Assembly: GCA_937863605.1 (NCBI GenBank)
Contig: CALMGN010000001.1
Coordinates: 1-48,323, forward strand
Reading direction: 5' to 3'
DNA length: 48,323 nt
Source: an uncultured Anaerolineaceae bacterium
GTDB lineage: Bacteria > Chloroflexota > Anaerolineae > Anaerolineales > Anaerolineaceae
In this document: positions 7,151 through 16,086 of the stretch, piece after piece
Numbering within the stretch: position 1 is the stretch's first letter
How the letters are laid out: the number at the start of each line of letters is the position of its first letter
Program-made: the position numbers and the translations under genes
The notes under the pieces: generated by a model
Told to the model about the DNA's origin: nothing
The model's input: the letters and a program-made list of their open reading frames with translations, nothing else
Database searches by the model: none

Positions 7151-8527
7151 ATGTCAGACGAGATCGTCTCGAGTAGTCCAAAAGGAACAAGCAACTCGCC
7201 GCGCTGGAGCAGCACGACCAAATTGGTCGTAGCCTTAACGCTGATCGCGCTCATGGCGGGTCTCCTAATTCGTTTCCGGCAGATTGTTGCTCCGCTGTTT
7301 ATCGCTTTTCTGCTGGCTTACGTGCTCTATCCGGTCGCCATGTTCTTGCACCGCCGGGTCAAAATATCCTGGCGATTAGCCTCTGCCATTATTCTCCTGA
7401 TCCTGTTGGTCATCATCATCGGTCTGCTGACCCTGGGCGGCCTGGCCATATTCAACCAGATTCAGAGTCTTATCAATTTCTTGCAAGAACAGATTCGCAA
7501 CATTCCGACTTTTGTTGAGAATATTACCAACGAGCCGATTGAATTTGGACCTTTCTCACTCGATTTGACTACCCTGGACGCCACGAACCTGGCCAACCAG
7601 TTGCTTGGATTGATTCAACCAATCCTTAGCAACACGGCCACCATTCTCGGAAATATCGCCACTGGCGCTGCTACAACCATCGGCTGGATATTTTTTACTG
7701 TGCTGGTTGCGTACTTTATCCTCTCCGATTCCGGCGGCGCACGCACCCGGTTGATTAATCTCAGAATCCCCGGGTATTCGGAGGACATGGCGCACCTGGG
7801 GCATGAACTTGGCAATATTTGGAACGCTTTTGCCCGCGGGCAGATGATACTTTTGGTGATCACGGTAATCGTTTATGTGATCATCCTTGGCGGTCTGGGG
7901 GTCAATTTCTATTTTGGCCTGGCGCTGCTGGCCGGGCTGGCTCGCTTCGTTCCATATGTTGGTCCGTGGGTCGCCTGGATCACGTATGGCTTGGTGACTT
8001 TCTTCCAGGTAAACAATTATTTTGGGCTTCAGCCGATTGGATATGTGTTCCTGGTCGTTGGCATCGCGATCATCATTGACGTGGTGATGGATAACGTGGT
8101 CGTCCCGCGGATGATGGGGGATACCTTGAAAGTGCATCCCGCAGCCGTGATGGTGGCAGCCATCGTGTTCGCCAGTCTTTTTGGTATTCTCGGGGTACTG
8201 CTGGCCGCCCCGGTCATGGCAACCCTGACGCTGGTCTTAACCTATGTGGTCAGGAAACTATTCGACATTGACCCCTGGCAGGGGTTTGAGACGCGGAAGG
8301 TCAAACCACTGCCGCCGGTTTTCCACACTATAGGAGCTATGTTCGTAAGATTCTGGCATTGGCTGAAAGCGAAATACGATGCCCAATGGCCACAAGGCAT
8401 TCCATTCTTCCGCAAGGTCGGATCGTTTTTTGGAGGGTTAGAACAGAAAATGAGCCGAAAACCGCAACCGCCAACAACCACAACCAATGGAGGAAAAGAT
8501 GAGCAGCTCGATGGAACCCAAAACTGA
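7151..8527 (+). CDS. AI-2E family transporter (PerM/TqsA-like permease)
   Basis: This family of multi-helix membrane proteins includes exporters of the autoinducer AI-2 and sodium/proton antiporters, so the substrate cannot be read from sequence. The 458-aa product shows about eight membrane segments: two or three at the N-terminus (residues about 20-95), an extracytoplasmic segment with QEQIRNIPTFVENI, and a C-terminal block with the family signature region (YFGLALLAGLARFVPYVGPWVAWI). A hydrophilic C-terminal tail of about 85 residues ends in a Thr/Asn/Gly-rich stretch. The track starts at GTG 7145; ATG 7151, two codons later, is preferred, with no clear SD for either. Its 3' end overlaps the next small gene by 29 bases. 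Confidence 0.88.
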   Translation: MSDEIVSSSPKGTSNSPRWSSTTKLVVALTLIALMAGLLIRFRQIVAPLFIAFLLAYVLYPVAMFLHRRVKISWRLASAIILLILLVIIIGLLTLGGLAIFNQIQSLINFLQEQIRNIPTFVENITNEPIEFGPFSLDLTTLDATNLANQLLGLIQPILSNTATILGNIATGAATTIGWIFFTVLVAYFILSDSGGARTRLINLRIPGYSEDMAHLGHELGNIWNAFARGQMILLVITVIVYVIILGGLGVNFYFGLALLAGLARFVPYVGPWVAWITYGLVTFFQVNNYFGLQPIGYVFLVVGIAIIIDVVMDNVVVPRMMGDTLKVHPAAVMVAAIVFASLFGILGVLLAAPVMATLTLVLTYVVRKLFDIDPWQGFETRKVKPLPPVFHTIGAMFVRFWHWLKAKYDAQWPQGIPFFRKVGSFFGGLEQKMSRKPQPPTTTTNGGKDEQLDGTQN

Positions 8528-8696
8528 CACAATTGCTGAAACTGAAAGCTACATGGCCTGGCGTGCCGAAGAACCCGATGGCGAGACCACCTTCCATCTG
8601 GAACTGAACAACATCACCATCCACTTTTTCAACGAGGAATGGGATGAATTCCTGACGCTGGTGCGCGCAGTGGTAAAGGAAGCTGACGGGAAGTAA
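8499..8696 (+). CDS. Conserved-looking 65-aa hypothetical protein
   Basis: The start at 8499 has a strong SD (GGAGGAAAAG) placed inside the end of the transporter gene, and the reading frames overlap by 29 bases, which implies translational coupling. The product is acidic and soluble. It alternates charged and hydrophobic residues (TTFHLELNNITIHFF, EEWDEFLTLVRAVV), suggesting two beta strands then a helix. The track's start at 8487 would add four residues before the SD-supported ATG. I do not recognise the family. The gene ends 12 bases before the convergent fdhA stop. Confidence 0.75.
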   Translation: MSSSMEPKTDTIAETESYMAWRAEEPDGETTFHLELNNITIHFFNEEWDEFLTLVRAVVKEADGK

Positions 8697-8708
8697 CCCG
8701 GCTGTAAA

Positions 8709-10871
8709 TTAATACCGGCCGCGCGGCTGGGCCGGGACTGCGCCGGTCATCTCCTGCTCGAAGGCTGGGGCAATGCGGACCACGCCGGCTTTATATTCCG
8801 GGATCTTTGCCTGCGGATCGACGGCATCGGTCGTCAGAATGTTCGCAGCTGCTTCCCAGAAATGGAACGGGATAAATACCACACCCGGGTTGGCCTTGGG
8901 TGTCACCCGCGCTCGCAAGACTATCGACCCGCGGCGCGAAGTCACGCGCACCGGGCCGCCGTCGTTGATGCCTAATCTCGCGGCGTCTGCCGGGTTGATT
9001 TCCATCAAAGCTTCAGGGAAAAGATCGTCCATCCATGAGTGGCGCGTCATTGTTCCGCCGTGCCAGTGTTCCAGAACGCGCCCGGTGCTGAGGACGAACG
9101 GGTATTCCTCGTCCGGCATTTCAGCGTTCGGCACGTATTCCAGCGGGTGGAACTTACCCCGCCCACGTGGGAAATCGTTCGTGTAGAGGTAAGCCGTTCC
9201 CGGATGGTCTTCGGTTGGGACCGGGGTCTGCAGGCCAACTTTATCGATGTTGGCATAGCGTACACCGGCATAGTCTGGGACGTTGCTGCCCATTTCCGCC
9301 AGGATTTCGGACGGGTGAGTGTAGTCCCAGTAAGCGGATTGTGGCCTCCCCAGTCGTTTTTCGATGCGTTTTGCGATGTCACAGATGATCTGCCAGTCTG
9401 CGCGAGCTTCCCCGCGTGGCGGGAACGCCTGGCGCACGCGCTGAACGCGTCGGTCCGTGTTGGTGAAGGTGCCGTCTTTTTCGGCAAATGCGGCTGCCGG
9501 CAGGAAAACATCGGCAAAGGCGCCGGATTCATTGATGAACAGGTCCTGCGCGACCACAAATTCCAATTCTTCCATCTTCTTACGGGTATGATTCAGGTTC
9601 GGTTCAGACATCATCGGATTTTCACCCATGATGTACAGCGCTTGCACCCCGCCGGGGTGGACAGCCGAGAGGATTTCGGTGGTGGTTAAGCCGCGCTGGC
9701 GGTTCAAACCGCCGGGTTCGATATTCCAGGTTTTTTCCCAGCGCTGGGCGTTTTGCTCGTTGTCCACCGTCTGATAACCTGGGTAGTGCCAGGGCATGGC
9801 GCCGGAATCGGATGAGCCTTGGACGTTATTCTGCCCGCGCAGCGGGTTCAAGCCGGTGCCGCGGCGGCCGATTTGTCCGGTCACCAGCGCCAGATTAATC
9901 AGACTGAGGGCGTTGGCGGTGCCGTGAGTCGATTCAGGGATGCCAAGCGCCCAGTAGATAGCGCTTTTGCCGGCTGTGGCGTACATGCGAGCTGCGTCGA
10001 TGATCAACTGCCGGTCAACGCCGGAAATAGTTTCGGCATATTCCGGGGTGAACTTCTCCATCGAAGCAGCAAAGGCTTCGAAGTTTTCTGTCCGCTCAGA
10101 GATGAACTGCGTATTTTGTAAATTCTCTTTCAAAATTACATGCGCCATGGCTGAAAACACGGGCACGTCGCTGCCGGGTTTGATCGGCAGGTAGAGCGCC
10201 GCGTAATTGACCATCTCAATGCGCCGCGGATCCACCACGATGAGCCTGGCGCCGTGTTTCTGCACCGCTTTTTTCATTTGCAGCGCAATAATCGGATGGT
10301 TTTCGGACACATTCGAGCCGGTCAACATGAACACGTCACTCTCGACTACCTCGGCAGCCGTGTTGCTCATGGCAGCCGATCCGACTGCCATTTGCAGCGC
10401 TATTACGCTGGCAGCATGACATAACCGGGTGCAGTGATCGACATTGTTGGTGCGGAAGAGAGCCCGGTACATCTTCTGCAGCAGGTAGTTATCTTCGTTG
10501 GTGGCTTTTGCGCAGCAGTATACCGCCATCGCCTGCGAGCCGTCGCGCTGGTAGATTTCGACCAGACGGTCGGCGGCATAATCCAGCGCCTCATCCCAGG
10601 TCGCATCGCGCCATTCGGAGCGGTCAAATGCCTGGGTGCGCGAGCCAGGAGCTTGCCGAGTTTTGCGAATCAGGGGCGTGGTAACGCGCTGCTTATTATA
10701 GATATAGTCGTAACCAAAACGGCCTTTGACGCATAAATTCCCATGGTTAACCACGGAATCAAAGGGCGAGGTCACCCGGTAAATAAAATCATCCTGGATG
10801 TGCAACTGCAAGTTACAACCAACACCGCAGTATGGGCAGGTCGTTGAAACGATTTTTTCAGCTTTTAACAT
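8709..10871 (-). CDS. fdhA: Formate dehydrogenase catalytic (alpha) subunit, molybdopterin type
   Basis: The enzyme oxidises formate to CO2 at a Mo- or W-bis-MGD centre. The 720-aa protein starts with a [4Fe-4S] motif (CPYCGVGC, then GNLCVKG). The active-site region reads [14 protein letters not shown], so the position that is selenocysteine in E. coli FdhF is an ordinary Cys here. The C-terminal domain (from about residue 600: [15 protein letters not shown]) is the molybdopterin dinucleotide-binding domain. There is no twin-arginine signal, so the enzyme is cytoplasmic. SD GGAGGAATC precedes ATG 10871. It is the third gene of an operon with NuoE-NuoF and FeS subunits. Other members of the family are assimilatory nitrate reductases, but the active-site sequence and the fdhD/mobA context favour formate. 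Confidence 0.92.
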   Translation of the reverse strand: MLKAEKIVSTTCPYCGVGCNLQLHIQDDFIYRVTSPFDSVVNHGNLCVKGRFGYDYIYNKQRVTTPLIRKTRQAPGSRTQAFDRSEWRDATWDEALDYAADRLVEIYQRDGSQAMAVYCCAKATNEDNYLLQKMYRALFRTNNVDHCTRLCHAASVIALQMAVGSAAMSNTAAEVVESDVFMLTGSNVSENHPIIALQMKKAVQKHGARLIVVDPRRIEMVNYAALYLPIKPGSDVPVFSAMAHVILKENLQNTQFISERTENFEAFAASMEKFTPEYAETISGVDRQLIIDAARMYATAGKSAIYWALGIPESTHGTANALSLINLALVTGQIGRRGTGLNPLRGQNNVQGSSDSGAMPWHYPGYQTVDNEQNAQRWEKTWNIEPGGLNRQRGLTTTEILSAVHPGGVQALYIMGENPMMSEPNLNHTRKKMEELEFVVAQDLFINESGAFADVFLPAAAFAEKDGTFTNTDRRVQRVRQAFPPRGEARADWQIICDIAKRIEKRLGRPQSAYWDYTHPSEILAEMGSNVPDYAGVRYANIDKVGLQTPVPTEDHPGTAYLYTNDFPRGRGKFHPLEYVPNAEMPDEEYPFVLSTGRVLEHWHGGTMTRHSWMDDLFPEALMEINPADAARLGINDGGPVRVTSRRGSIVLRARVTPKANPGVVFIPFHFWEAAANILTTDAVDPQAKIPEYKAGVVRIAPAFEQEMTGAVPAQPRGRY

Positions 10872-10882
10872 GATTCCTCCGG

Positions 10883-11611
10883 TCAGGCCTGCTCGTTTGA
10901 GGGGACTTCGACGCGGCGCCGGCGGTTGCGGCGTTCCGAACGGGTCAGGTCCATAATCTCATCAGGGGTGCGGCCAAGTTCCATCAACCACTGGCGTTTG
11001 GGTTTCAGTGCTCCGGTTGGGCAGACCCCCACGCATTGCCCGCAAAAGACGCAGGTGGATTCGGGCATGGGAATTTCATAAAAGGTGCTGATTTGGGTAT
11101 CGTAGCCACGGCCGGAGAAATTAATGGCGTAGGTGTACTGGGCATCTTCCGCGCACACTTGCACGCAGCGCCAGCATAAAATGCACTTGGCATAGTCGCG
11201 CAGGTACATGGGGTTATCGTCGATAGGCGTTGAAATCCGGCTTTTCGCCTGAGGGTAACGGTCAGGTTCAGCCTTATATTCGGTGATCATGGATTGAATC
11301 TCAGGCGCGTCGGAGAGGTCAACCGTGGATTCCAGCATCTCTAAAATTGTCCGGCGGGAGCGCATGACGCGTTCCGATTGGGTCTGGACTTTCATGCCTT
11401 CGCTGACATTTGCCACGCAGGACGGCACTAATACCCGTGATCCTTCGACTTCCACCACGCAAATACGGCACAGCGCATTGGAGGTGGTTGCTTCGTGAAA
11501 ACAGATGGTTGGAATTTCAATGCCGGCTTCACGCGCAGCGGCCAGGATGGTGGTGCCAGGCGGAACGAATACTTGCTTCCCGTCAATGATCAGGTTGATG
11601 GTATCGCTCAT
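10883..11611 (-). CDS. Iron-sulfur subunit of the NAD-linked formate dehydrogenase (NuoG N-terminal-like)
   Basis: The 242-aa protein would wire electrons from FdhA to the NuoE-NuoF fusion. Residues about 3-80 are a [2Fe-2S] plant-type ferredoxin domain ([18 protein letters not shown], then LVPSC). Two CxxCxxCxxxC motifs follow, [11 protein letters not shown] and [12 protein letters not shown], for two [4Fe-4S] clusters. The His-Cys cluster motif usual in NuoG/HydA between these domains is not visible. The ATG at 11611 is preferred over the GTG one codon upstream (11614); the SD GAGAGG is just upstream. It lies 15 bases after nuoEF and 11 before fdhA, so the three form one operon. Confidence 0.9.
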   Translation of the reverse strand: MSDTINLIIDGKQVFVPPGTTILAAAREAGIEIPTICFHEATTSNALCRICVVEVEGSRVLVPSCVANVSEGMKVQTQSERVMRSRRTILEMLESTVDLSDAPEIQSMITEYKAEPDRYPQAKSRISTPIDDNPMYLRDYAKCILCWRCVQVCAEDAQYTYAINFSGRGYDTQISTFYEIPMPESTCVFCGQCVGVCPTGALKPKRQWLMELGRTPDEIMDLTRSERRNRRRRVEVPSNEQA

Positions 11612-11626
11612 CACGGTTCCTCTCGG

Positions 11627-13363
11627 TTATTGTGCCAGTGCTTCGGGAGTCTGAAACAGGTGGGGCCAGTGCTTCATGGCGCTCAGCACCGCGCTGGCGG
11701 CGGTTTGACCCAACCCGCACAAAGACGCATCGGTCATGGTCCAACCAATGTCTTGCAGCCTGTCCCAGTCAGCGGGCAGGATTTGTCCATCCAAAACTCG
11801 CTGGATGATCTCAACCTGGCGCTGGGTGCCCATCTGGCAGGGGTAGCATTTACCACAAGACTCGTCGGCAAAGAATTGAGCCAGGCGCAGACAAATATCG
11901 CGCATATCGCGGGTTTCATCAAACACGGTGATTACGCCGGAGCCAAGGGGAAGGCCAGCAGCGCGTAAATCTTCGAAGGTCAGACGCACATCCAGGTGGG
12001 ACTCCAGAGCAAATGCACCCGCTGCGCCACCAAAAAGCGCGGATTGTAAGCTATGCCCGCTGCGTACGCCGCCCGCCAGGTCGAAAAGTAATTCGCGGAA
12101 GGTGGTGCCAAACGGGACTTCGTACAAACCCGGATGCGCCACGTCACCCGAAAGGCAAAACAGCTTCGGGCCAGGTGATTTCTCTGTGCCAATCTTGCGG
12201 TACTCCTCGGCCCCCATGCGCAAAATCAGTGGCACGTTGGCCAGGGTTTCAACGTTGTTGATCGAGGTCGGTTTGCCGAATAATCCGTTTGTGGTTGGAA
12301 ATGGCGGCTTGACGCGCGGGAAACCGCGTTTCCCTTCGATTGACTCGAACTGGGCAGTCTCCTCCCCGCAAATATAAGCTCCAGCCCCGCGGCGCAATTC
12401 GATGTCAAACTTGAAACCGCTGCCAAAGATATTCTCCCCAAGGAAACCGGCTTCACGGGCTTCCTGCACGGCTGCTTTCATCATCTGGTAGGGACGCAGG
12501 TATTCGCCGCGGACGTAAATGTAGCCTTTACTGGCGCCGACGGCAAAGGCTGCGATCATCAGACCTTCCAAAATGGTATGCGGGTCATCTTCCATCAATA
12601 CCCGGTCTTTGAAGGTGCCGGGTTCCGCCTCATCGGCGTTGCACACCACATATTTTTCGGTACCTGGAGCGCGGGAGGTACCTTCCCACTTAACGCTGGT
12701 CGGGAAAGCTGCCCCGCCGCGGCCTACCAACCCCGCAGCCTTCACCACATCGATCACGGTTGTCGGGCTGCCTGTCAGGGCTTTGCGGTAAGCGGTGTAG
12801 CCGCCCCGGGCTTCATATTGACGCAGGGTGAGGGTATATCCCTGGCCGCAATTAGCGGTTAGAAGCCGGATCGTGCCGCCAACTTTGGCTTCTAGCTGGC
12901 GGGTTTCACCGTTCAACATTTCTTCCCAACTGCGCACATCTGAAAGTCCAACCGGTTTACCGCGCACAAGTGCCGTTGGTGCATGTTCACACAGGCCAAG
13001 GCAAGGGGCGCGTTCAATGGTGACCGTTTGATAGTTTGGATTCTCGGGTGAAAGGGATTCCAGGTGCTGCGTCAACCGCTTCAGAATCGGTTCCGAGCCG
13101 GCCATGGTGCAGGCCGGGTCATTACAGACGTGGATAACCGTTTTTCCGACCGGCTCGCGGTAAAACATGGTATAAAAATCGATGACGCCAAACACTTCCA
13201 CCAGCGGCACGTTCAAGCTGCGGGCGACTTCGGCTGCCACCGGTTCCGGCAAATAGCCGTAAATCTCCTGTGCAGCGTAGAGGGCAGGCAGAAGCGCAGT
13301 TCTGCCCTGTGGAGCGTAATCACCCATTACCGCTTTAAGCGGAGTCAGGTCGAAATCGGTCAT
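11627..13363 (-). CDS. NuoE-NuoF fusion, NADH-binding diaphorase subunit of formate dehydrogenase
   Basis: The 578-aa protein joins two complex-I-like modules. Residues about 1-150 are NuoE-like, with a thioredoxin-fold [2Fe-2S] site (HVCNDPACTMAGSE, then APCLGLCEHAP). Residues about 155-578 are NuoF: GRGGAAFPTSVKW (FMN/NADH site), CNADEAEPGTFKDR, GAGAYICGEETAQFESIEG, and the [4Fe-4S] motif SCGKCYPCQMG. There is no extra C-terminal ferredoxin domain such as is found in bifurcating HydB proteins. The track begins at 13441; ATG at 13363 is correct because CAGGAGG lies 4 bases before it and the NuoE fold begins there. The expected role is transferring formate electrons to NAD+, or the reverse. 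Confidence 0.93.
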   Translation of the reverse strand: MTDFDLTPLKAVMGDYAPQGRTALLPALYAAQEIYGYLPEPVAAEVARSLNVPLVEVFGVIDFYTMFYREPVGKTVIHVCNDPACTMAGSEPILKRLTQHLESLSPENPNYQTVTIERAPCLGLCEHAPTALVRGKPVGLSDVRSWEEMLNGETRQLEAKVGGTIRLLTANCGQGYTLTLRQYEARGGYTAYRKALTGSPTTVIDVVKAAGLVGRGGAAFPTSVKWEGTSRAPGTEKYVVCNADEAEPGTFKDRVLMEDDPHTILEGLMIAAFAVGASKGYIYVRGEYLRPYQMMKAAVQEAREAGFLGENIFGSGFKFDIELRRGAGAYICGEETAQFESIEGKRGFPRVKPPFPTTNGLFGKPTSINNVETLANVPLILRMGAEEYRKIGTEKSPGPKLFCLSGDVAHPGLYEVPFGTTFRELLFDLAGGVRSGHSLQSALFGGAAGAFALESHLDVRLTFEDLRAAGLPLGSGVITVFDETRDMRDICLRLAQFFADESCGKCYPCQMGTQRQVEIIQRVLDGQILPADWDRLQDIGWTMTDASLCGLGQTAASAVLSAMKHWPHLFQTPEALAQ

Positions 13364-13426
13364 GCGGCCTCCTGGTAGAGATAAATTGACAATGGGAGTG
13401 GGGAAAGAGAATTTTACCTTGAAAGG

Positions 13427-13436
13427 TATAATTATA
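13427..13436. promoter_or_regulatory. Shared palindromic -10 region between fdh operon and mobA
   Basis: TATAATTATA contains TATAAT on both strands (13427-13432 forward, 13431-13436 reverse). The forward copy predicts a start about 2 bases before the mobA ATG. The reverse copy predicts a leader of about 60 bases for nuoEF, carrying its SD. No convincing -35 was found for either; a TTGACA at 13386 is too far away (35 bases). Confidence 0.5.
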
Positions 13437-13440
13437 TCCA

Positions 13441-14046
13441 ATGTCGCTATCAGTTGTCATTCAAGCTGGCGGTGAATCGCAGCGAATGGGGTCCAATAAG
13501 GCCTTAATGCCCTTTTTGGACGTATTGTTGATCGAGCGGGTATTGGCCCGTGTCCGGCATCTGGCGGACGAATTGCTGGTAACCACCAATCAGCCAGCCG
13601 ATTTCGGCTTTTTGAACTTGCCTCTGTTCCCAGATTCGGTACCGGGTCAGGGGGCGCTGGCCGGCTTGCAGACCGCGTTGGCGGCAGCCAGTCTTCCCTA
13701 TGTGGCGGTCATTGCCTGTGATATGCCGTTTGCCAGTCCGGAACTGATCGCTTACCAATTGGATTGCCTGGTGACCGAAAAGGTGGATGTGGTTGTACCG
13801 CTCACGGATCAAGGCTACGAACCCTTTCATGCCGTTTACCACCGGGAAGTGTGCCTGTCCGCGGTTGCAAACGCGCTGCAAAGCGGGAAAAAACGCATGA
13901 TATCCTGGTTCGACCAGGTCAAAGTCAGAGAATTAGGCACCGAAGAAATCCTCCGGTTCGATCCGCACGGTCGTGCGTTTTTGAATGTCAACACGCCGGA
14001 AGAATTCGCTGCTGCAGAGCAGATGGCTCAAGCCAGCGAGGTTTGA
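13441..14046 (+). CDS. mobA: Molybdenum cofactor guanylyltransferase MobA
   Basis: MobA adds GMP to molybdopterin to make MGD, the cofactor needed by FdhA. The 201-aa protein has the nucleotidyltransferase signature QAGGESQRMGSNKAL at residues about 8-22, then PGQGALAGL and the metal-binding ACDMPF (about residue 98). No SD is visible before ATG 13441. A TATAAT ends 9 bases upstream, so the message may be leaderless. It is divergent from the formate dehydrogenase operon and converges on fdhD with an overlap of 19 bases, which fits a dedicated cofactor-maturation role. Confidence 0.92.
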   Translation: MSLSVVIQAGGESQRMGSNKALMPFLDVLLIERVLARVRHLADELLVTTNQPADFGFLNLPLFPDSVPGQGALAGLQTALAAASLPYVAVIACDMPFASPELIAYQLDCLVTEKVDVVVPLTDQGYEPFHAVYHREVCLSAVANALQSGKKRMISWFDQVKVRELGTEEILRFDPHGRAFLNVNTPEEFAAAEQMAQASEV

Positions 14047-14852
14047 GCCGGAGTTTCGACCGGCTGTACAGCCCAATTTTCAGGAGAGTACAGCCGGTCG
14101 GGGTGGGTGTACACGTTGCACTGATTGCGGCGGGCATAGCCAACCAGCGTAATGCCAAAATCCTCAGCCAGCTGGATCGACATGGAACTGGGTGAGGTGC
14201 GGGACACCAGGATGGTCGCTCCCATACGCGCTGATTTCTGCAGCATTTCAGAGCTGATGCGCCCGGTAGTGACGATCATGCGCTGCCCGGGTGAAACGTG
14301 CTCGAGTAACAGCAGCCCGGCGATTTTATCAAGGGTATTATGCCGGCCTATATCTTCCGCCTGCGCCAGAATCTCAACACTGTCCGTCAGGATGGAGCAG
14401 TGGACGCCGCGCACTTCGCGGTAAAGCTCCTGGTTTTCCAGCAGCCGGTCCATCCAGCCGAGCAGTATATCCACTGACACCTGATCGCCGGAAACCAGCC
14501 GCTCCGTTTTTTCCTGCGCCGCATCCGAGGTCACTCCGCCGGTGCAACCTGAAGTACGCCGCCAGTGCGGCGGTTTTTCGACCGGATGGGTGAGCCAGAC
14601 GTCCACATTGTCACCGTTATCGCACGGACGTATGACGTCAATTTCATCTAACGAGTGGATGATCGCCTCATTGTATAAGAACCCAACCGCCAACGCTTCC
14701 AATTGGGTGGGGGTGCACATAAAGGTCAACCACAACTGCCCGTTTACAGTTAAACCGACATTTGCTTCAGTGATGATCCCGCCAGTGGACGGTTCCCAGC
14801 CGCGGCTGGATATTTTTGTGTATTGAATGGGGGTAAAAGGAAGTGGTTTCAT
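14028..14852 (-). CDS. fdhD: Formate dehydrogenase accessory sulfurtransferase FdhD
   Basis: FdhD passes sulfur from a cysteine desulfurase to the Mo-bis-MGD cofactor of formate dehydrogenase. The 274-aa protein shows the family core: EALAVGFLYNEAII, the conserved DIGRHNTLDKIAG, TTGRISSEMLQKSARMG and VSRTSPSS. At the position of the E. coli CxxC loop this protein has TSGCTGGVTS, a single Cys. Variant FdhD proteins of this kind occur, but the mechanism must differ if the E. coli cysteine pair matters. SD AAGGA precedes ATG 14852. It overlaps the 3' end of mobA on the other strand. Confidence 0.93.
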   Translation of the reverse strand: MKPLPFTPIQYTKISSRGWEPSTGGIITEANVGLTVNGQLWLTFMCTPTQLEALAVGFLYNEAIIHSLDEIDVIRPCDNGDNVDVWLTHPVEKPPHWRRTSGCTGGVTSDAAQEKTERLVSGDQVSVDILLGWMDRLLENQELYREVRGVHCSILTDSVEILAQAEDIGRHNTLDKIAGLLLLEHVSPGQRMIVTTGRISSEMLQKSARMGATILVSRTSPSSMSIQLAEDFGITLVGYARRNQCNVYTHPDRLYSPENWAVQPVETPAQTSLA

Positions 14853-14947
14853 CCGATTTCCTTGGCCGTTTCTTCGAGATAAATGGAACCTAATTCTATC
14901 AAATTTAGCTAAATCCTGCCTTAAAGAGAAGGGTGCCCGGTTGATTG

Positions 14948-14956
14948 TGTTACAAT
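14948..14956 (+). promoter_or_regulatory. Extended -10 promoter with inverted repeat, NBR1-Ig lipoprotein
   Basis: TG-T-TACAAT is an extended -10. It lies inside the inverted repeat GATTGT-GTT-ACAATC (14943-14957), which could be an operator. A leader of about 43 bases is predicted before the ATG at 15006. Confidence 0.45.
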
Positions 14957-15005
14957 CGGCCCGCTCTGTTGAAGTTCCAATCAGCGGTAGAATATATCAG
15001 TAATC

Positions 15006-16058
15006 ATGAAATTTTACTCTACTCTTGCCATCAAACTGGTCATCCCAGGCGTAATTTGTTTTGCGCTGGTTTCCGCCTGTAATCTCCCTGGGGGAATAGA
15101 TCTGGATTCGGTAAATATTACCGCGGTTTACCAGACAGCCAATGCGTTGGTCAACCAGGGAATTCAAACGCTCAAGCCCGGTGAACCTGCAACCGGGAAC
15201 ACCCCGACTCTGTTAGTCATCACCCCCACGCCGCTGCGGCGGACGGCAACCAAAATTCCCACGGAAGGCGCAACGACCGCCTTTGCGCAGCGCTGCGATC
15301 AAGCCGGTGCTGGCAGTCCGCTGGACGTTACCATTCCGGATGACACCCGCCTGGTACCCGGCGAAGAATTTACCAAGATCTGGCGGCTCATCAACCTTGG
15401 GACATGTGAATGGTCATCCGGCTATGCGATGGTTTGGTTTTCGGGTGACATTATGGGTGCGGTGCGCGAGCAGCCGTTCCTTTCAACTGTCCCGCCGGGT
15501 GAGACCATTGATTATGCCGTGGACATGACAGCCCCAGCTGTCCCTGGCTTGTATTCGGGTTACTGGATGCTGCGCAGCCCTTCCGGTGACCTGTTTGGAA
15601 TTGGACCTAATGGAAATTCACCGGTCTGGGTGCGCATTCAGGTAGTAGCGGTGGAGACCGCGGTACCAACCAGTACGATAACGGTGGCGCCGACCTCTAT
15701 TGTGTTGGCTGATGGTAAAGCCAGCCTGCTGGCCAGTCAGGCGTTTGACCTGGACACCGGGCAGAACGCGGCTGATAATCAGCTAGATATTCGACTGGAG
15801 GAAACTGACCCTGGCATCCTCCAATGGGCGCCGCTTAACAATGCACGGTTCGCAGTGTTCGGGTTAACTACCCCCGGCGAGTTAGAGTGCCAGTACGCCA
15901 CCATGACCGACCAGCCGCTGGCTGTGAGTAGTTTTGAGTCCGGCATATTTCTTTGTTACCGTACCAGTCAAGGACTGCCCGGTAGGCTCCAGATCGAGAG
16001 CCTGCCCGTCGGCGGGTCACCGCTGAACCTGAATTTTACAACCTGGTCTGTTCCATAA
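15006..16058 (+). CDS. NBR1-Ig-like domain lipoprotein
   Basis: The 350-aa protein has a lipoprotein signal (ALVSAC, lipobox Cys about residue 25) and a Thr/Pro-rich linker. Residues about 95-215 match the immunoglobulin-like central domain first described in the eukaryotic autophagy receptor NBR1: VPGEEFTKIWRLINLGTCEWSSGY, then VPPGETIDYAVDMTAPAVPGLYSGYW. This domain is frequent in secreted Chloroflexota proteins, where its ligand is unknown. The remaining C-terminal part (about 230-350) has no domain I recognise. The protein is expected outside the membrane. It is the first gene of a run with PGI/PMI and cydDC, 28 bases ahead of the next start. Confidence 0.82.
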   Translation: MKFYSTLAIKLVIPGVICFALVSACNLPGGIDLDSVNITAVYQTANALVNQGIQTLKPGEPATGNTPTLLVITPTPLRRTATKIPTEGATTAFAQRCDQAGAGSPLDVTIPDDTRLVPGEEFTKIWRLINLGTCEWSSGYAMVWFSGDIMGAVREQPFLSTVPPGETIDYAVDMTAPAVPGLYSGYWMLRSPSGDLFGIGPNGNSPVWVRIQVVAVETAVPTSTITVAPTSIVLADGKASLLASQAFDLDTGQNAADNQLDIRLEETDPGILQWAPLNNARFAVFGLTTPGELECQYATMTDQPLAVSSFESGIFLCYRTSQGLPGRLQIESLPVGGSPLNLNFTTWSVP

Positions 16059-16086
16059 AATATTTTATCCCTGTGGAGGTTGTCGC

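Noticed and set aside
7556-8137. 193-aa minus-strand ORF opposite the AI-2E family transporter
   Set aside because: His/Asp/Gln-rich shadow of membrane-helix codons, with no family resemblance.
13386-13391. TTGACA as the -35 for mobA
   Set aside because: The distance to TATAAT at 13427 is 35 bases, about twice the usual spacer.
13364-13441. Longer NuoE-NuoF start at 13441
   Set aside because: It would cover the divergent promoter region. ATG 13363 has a perfect SD and the NuoE fold starts there.
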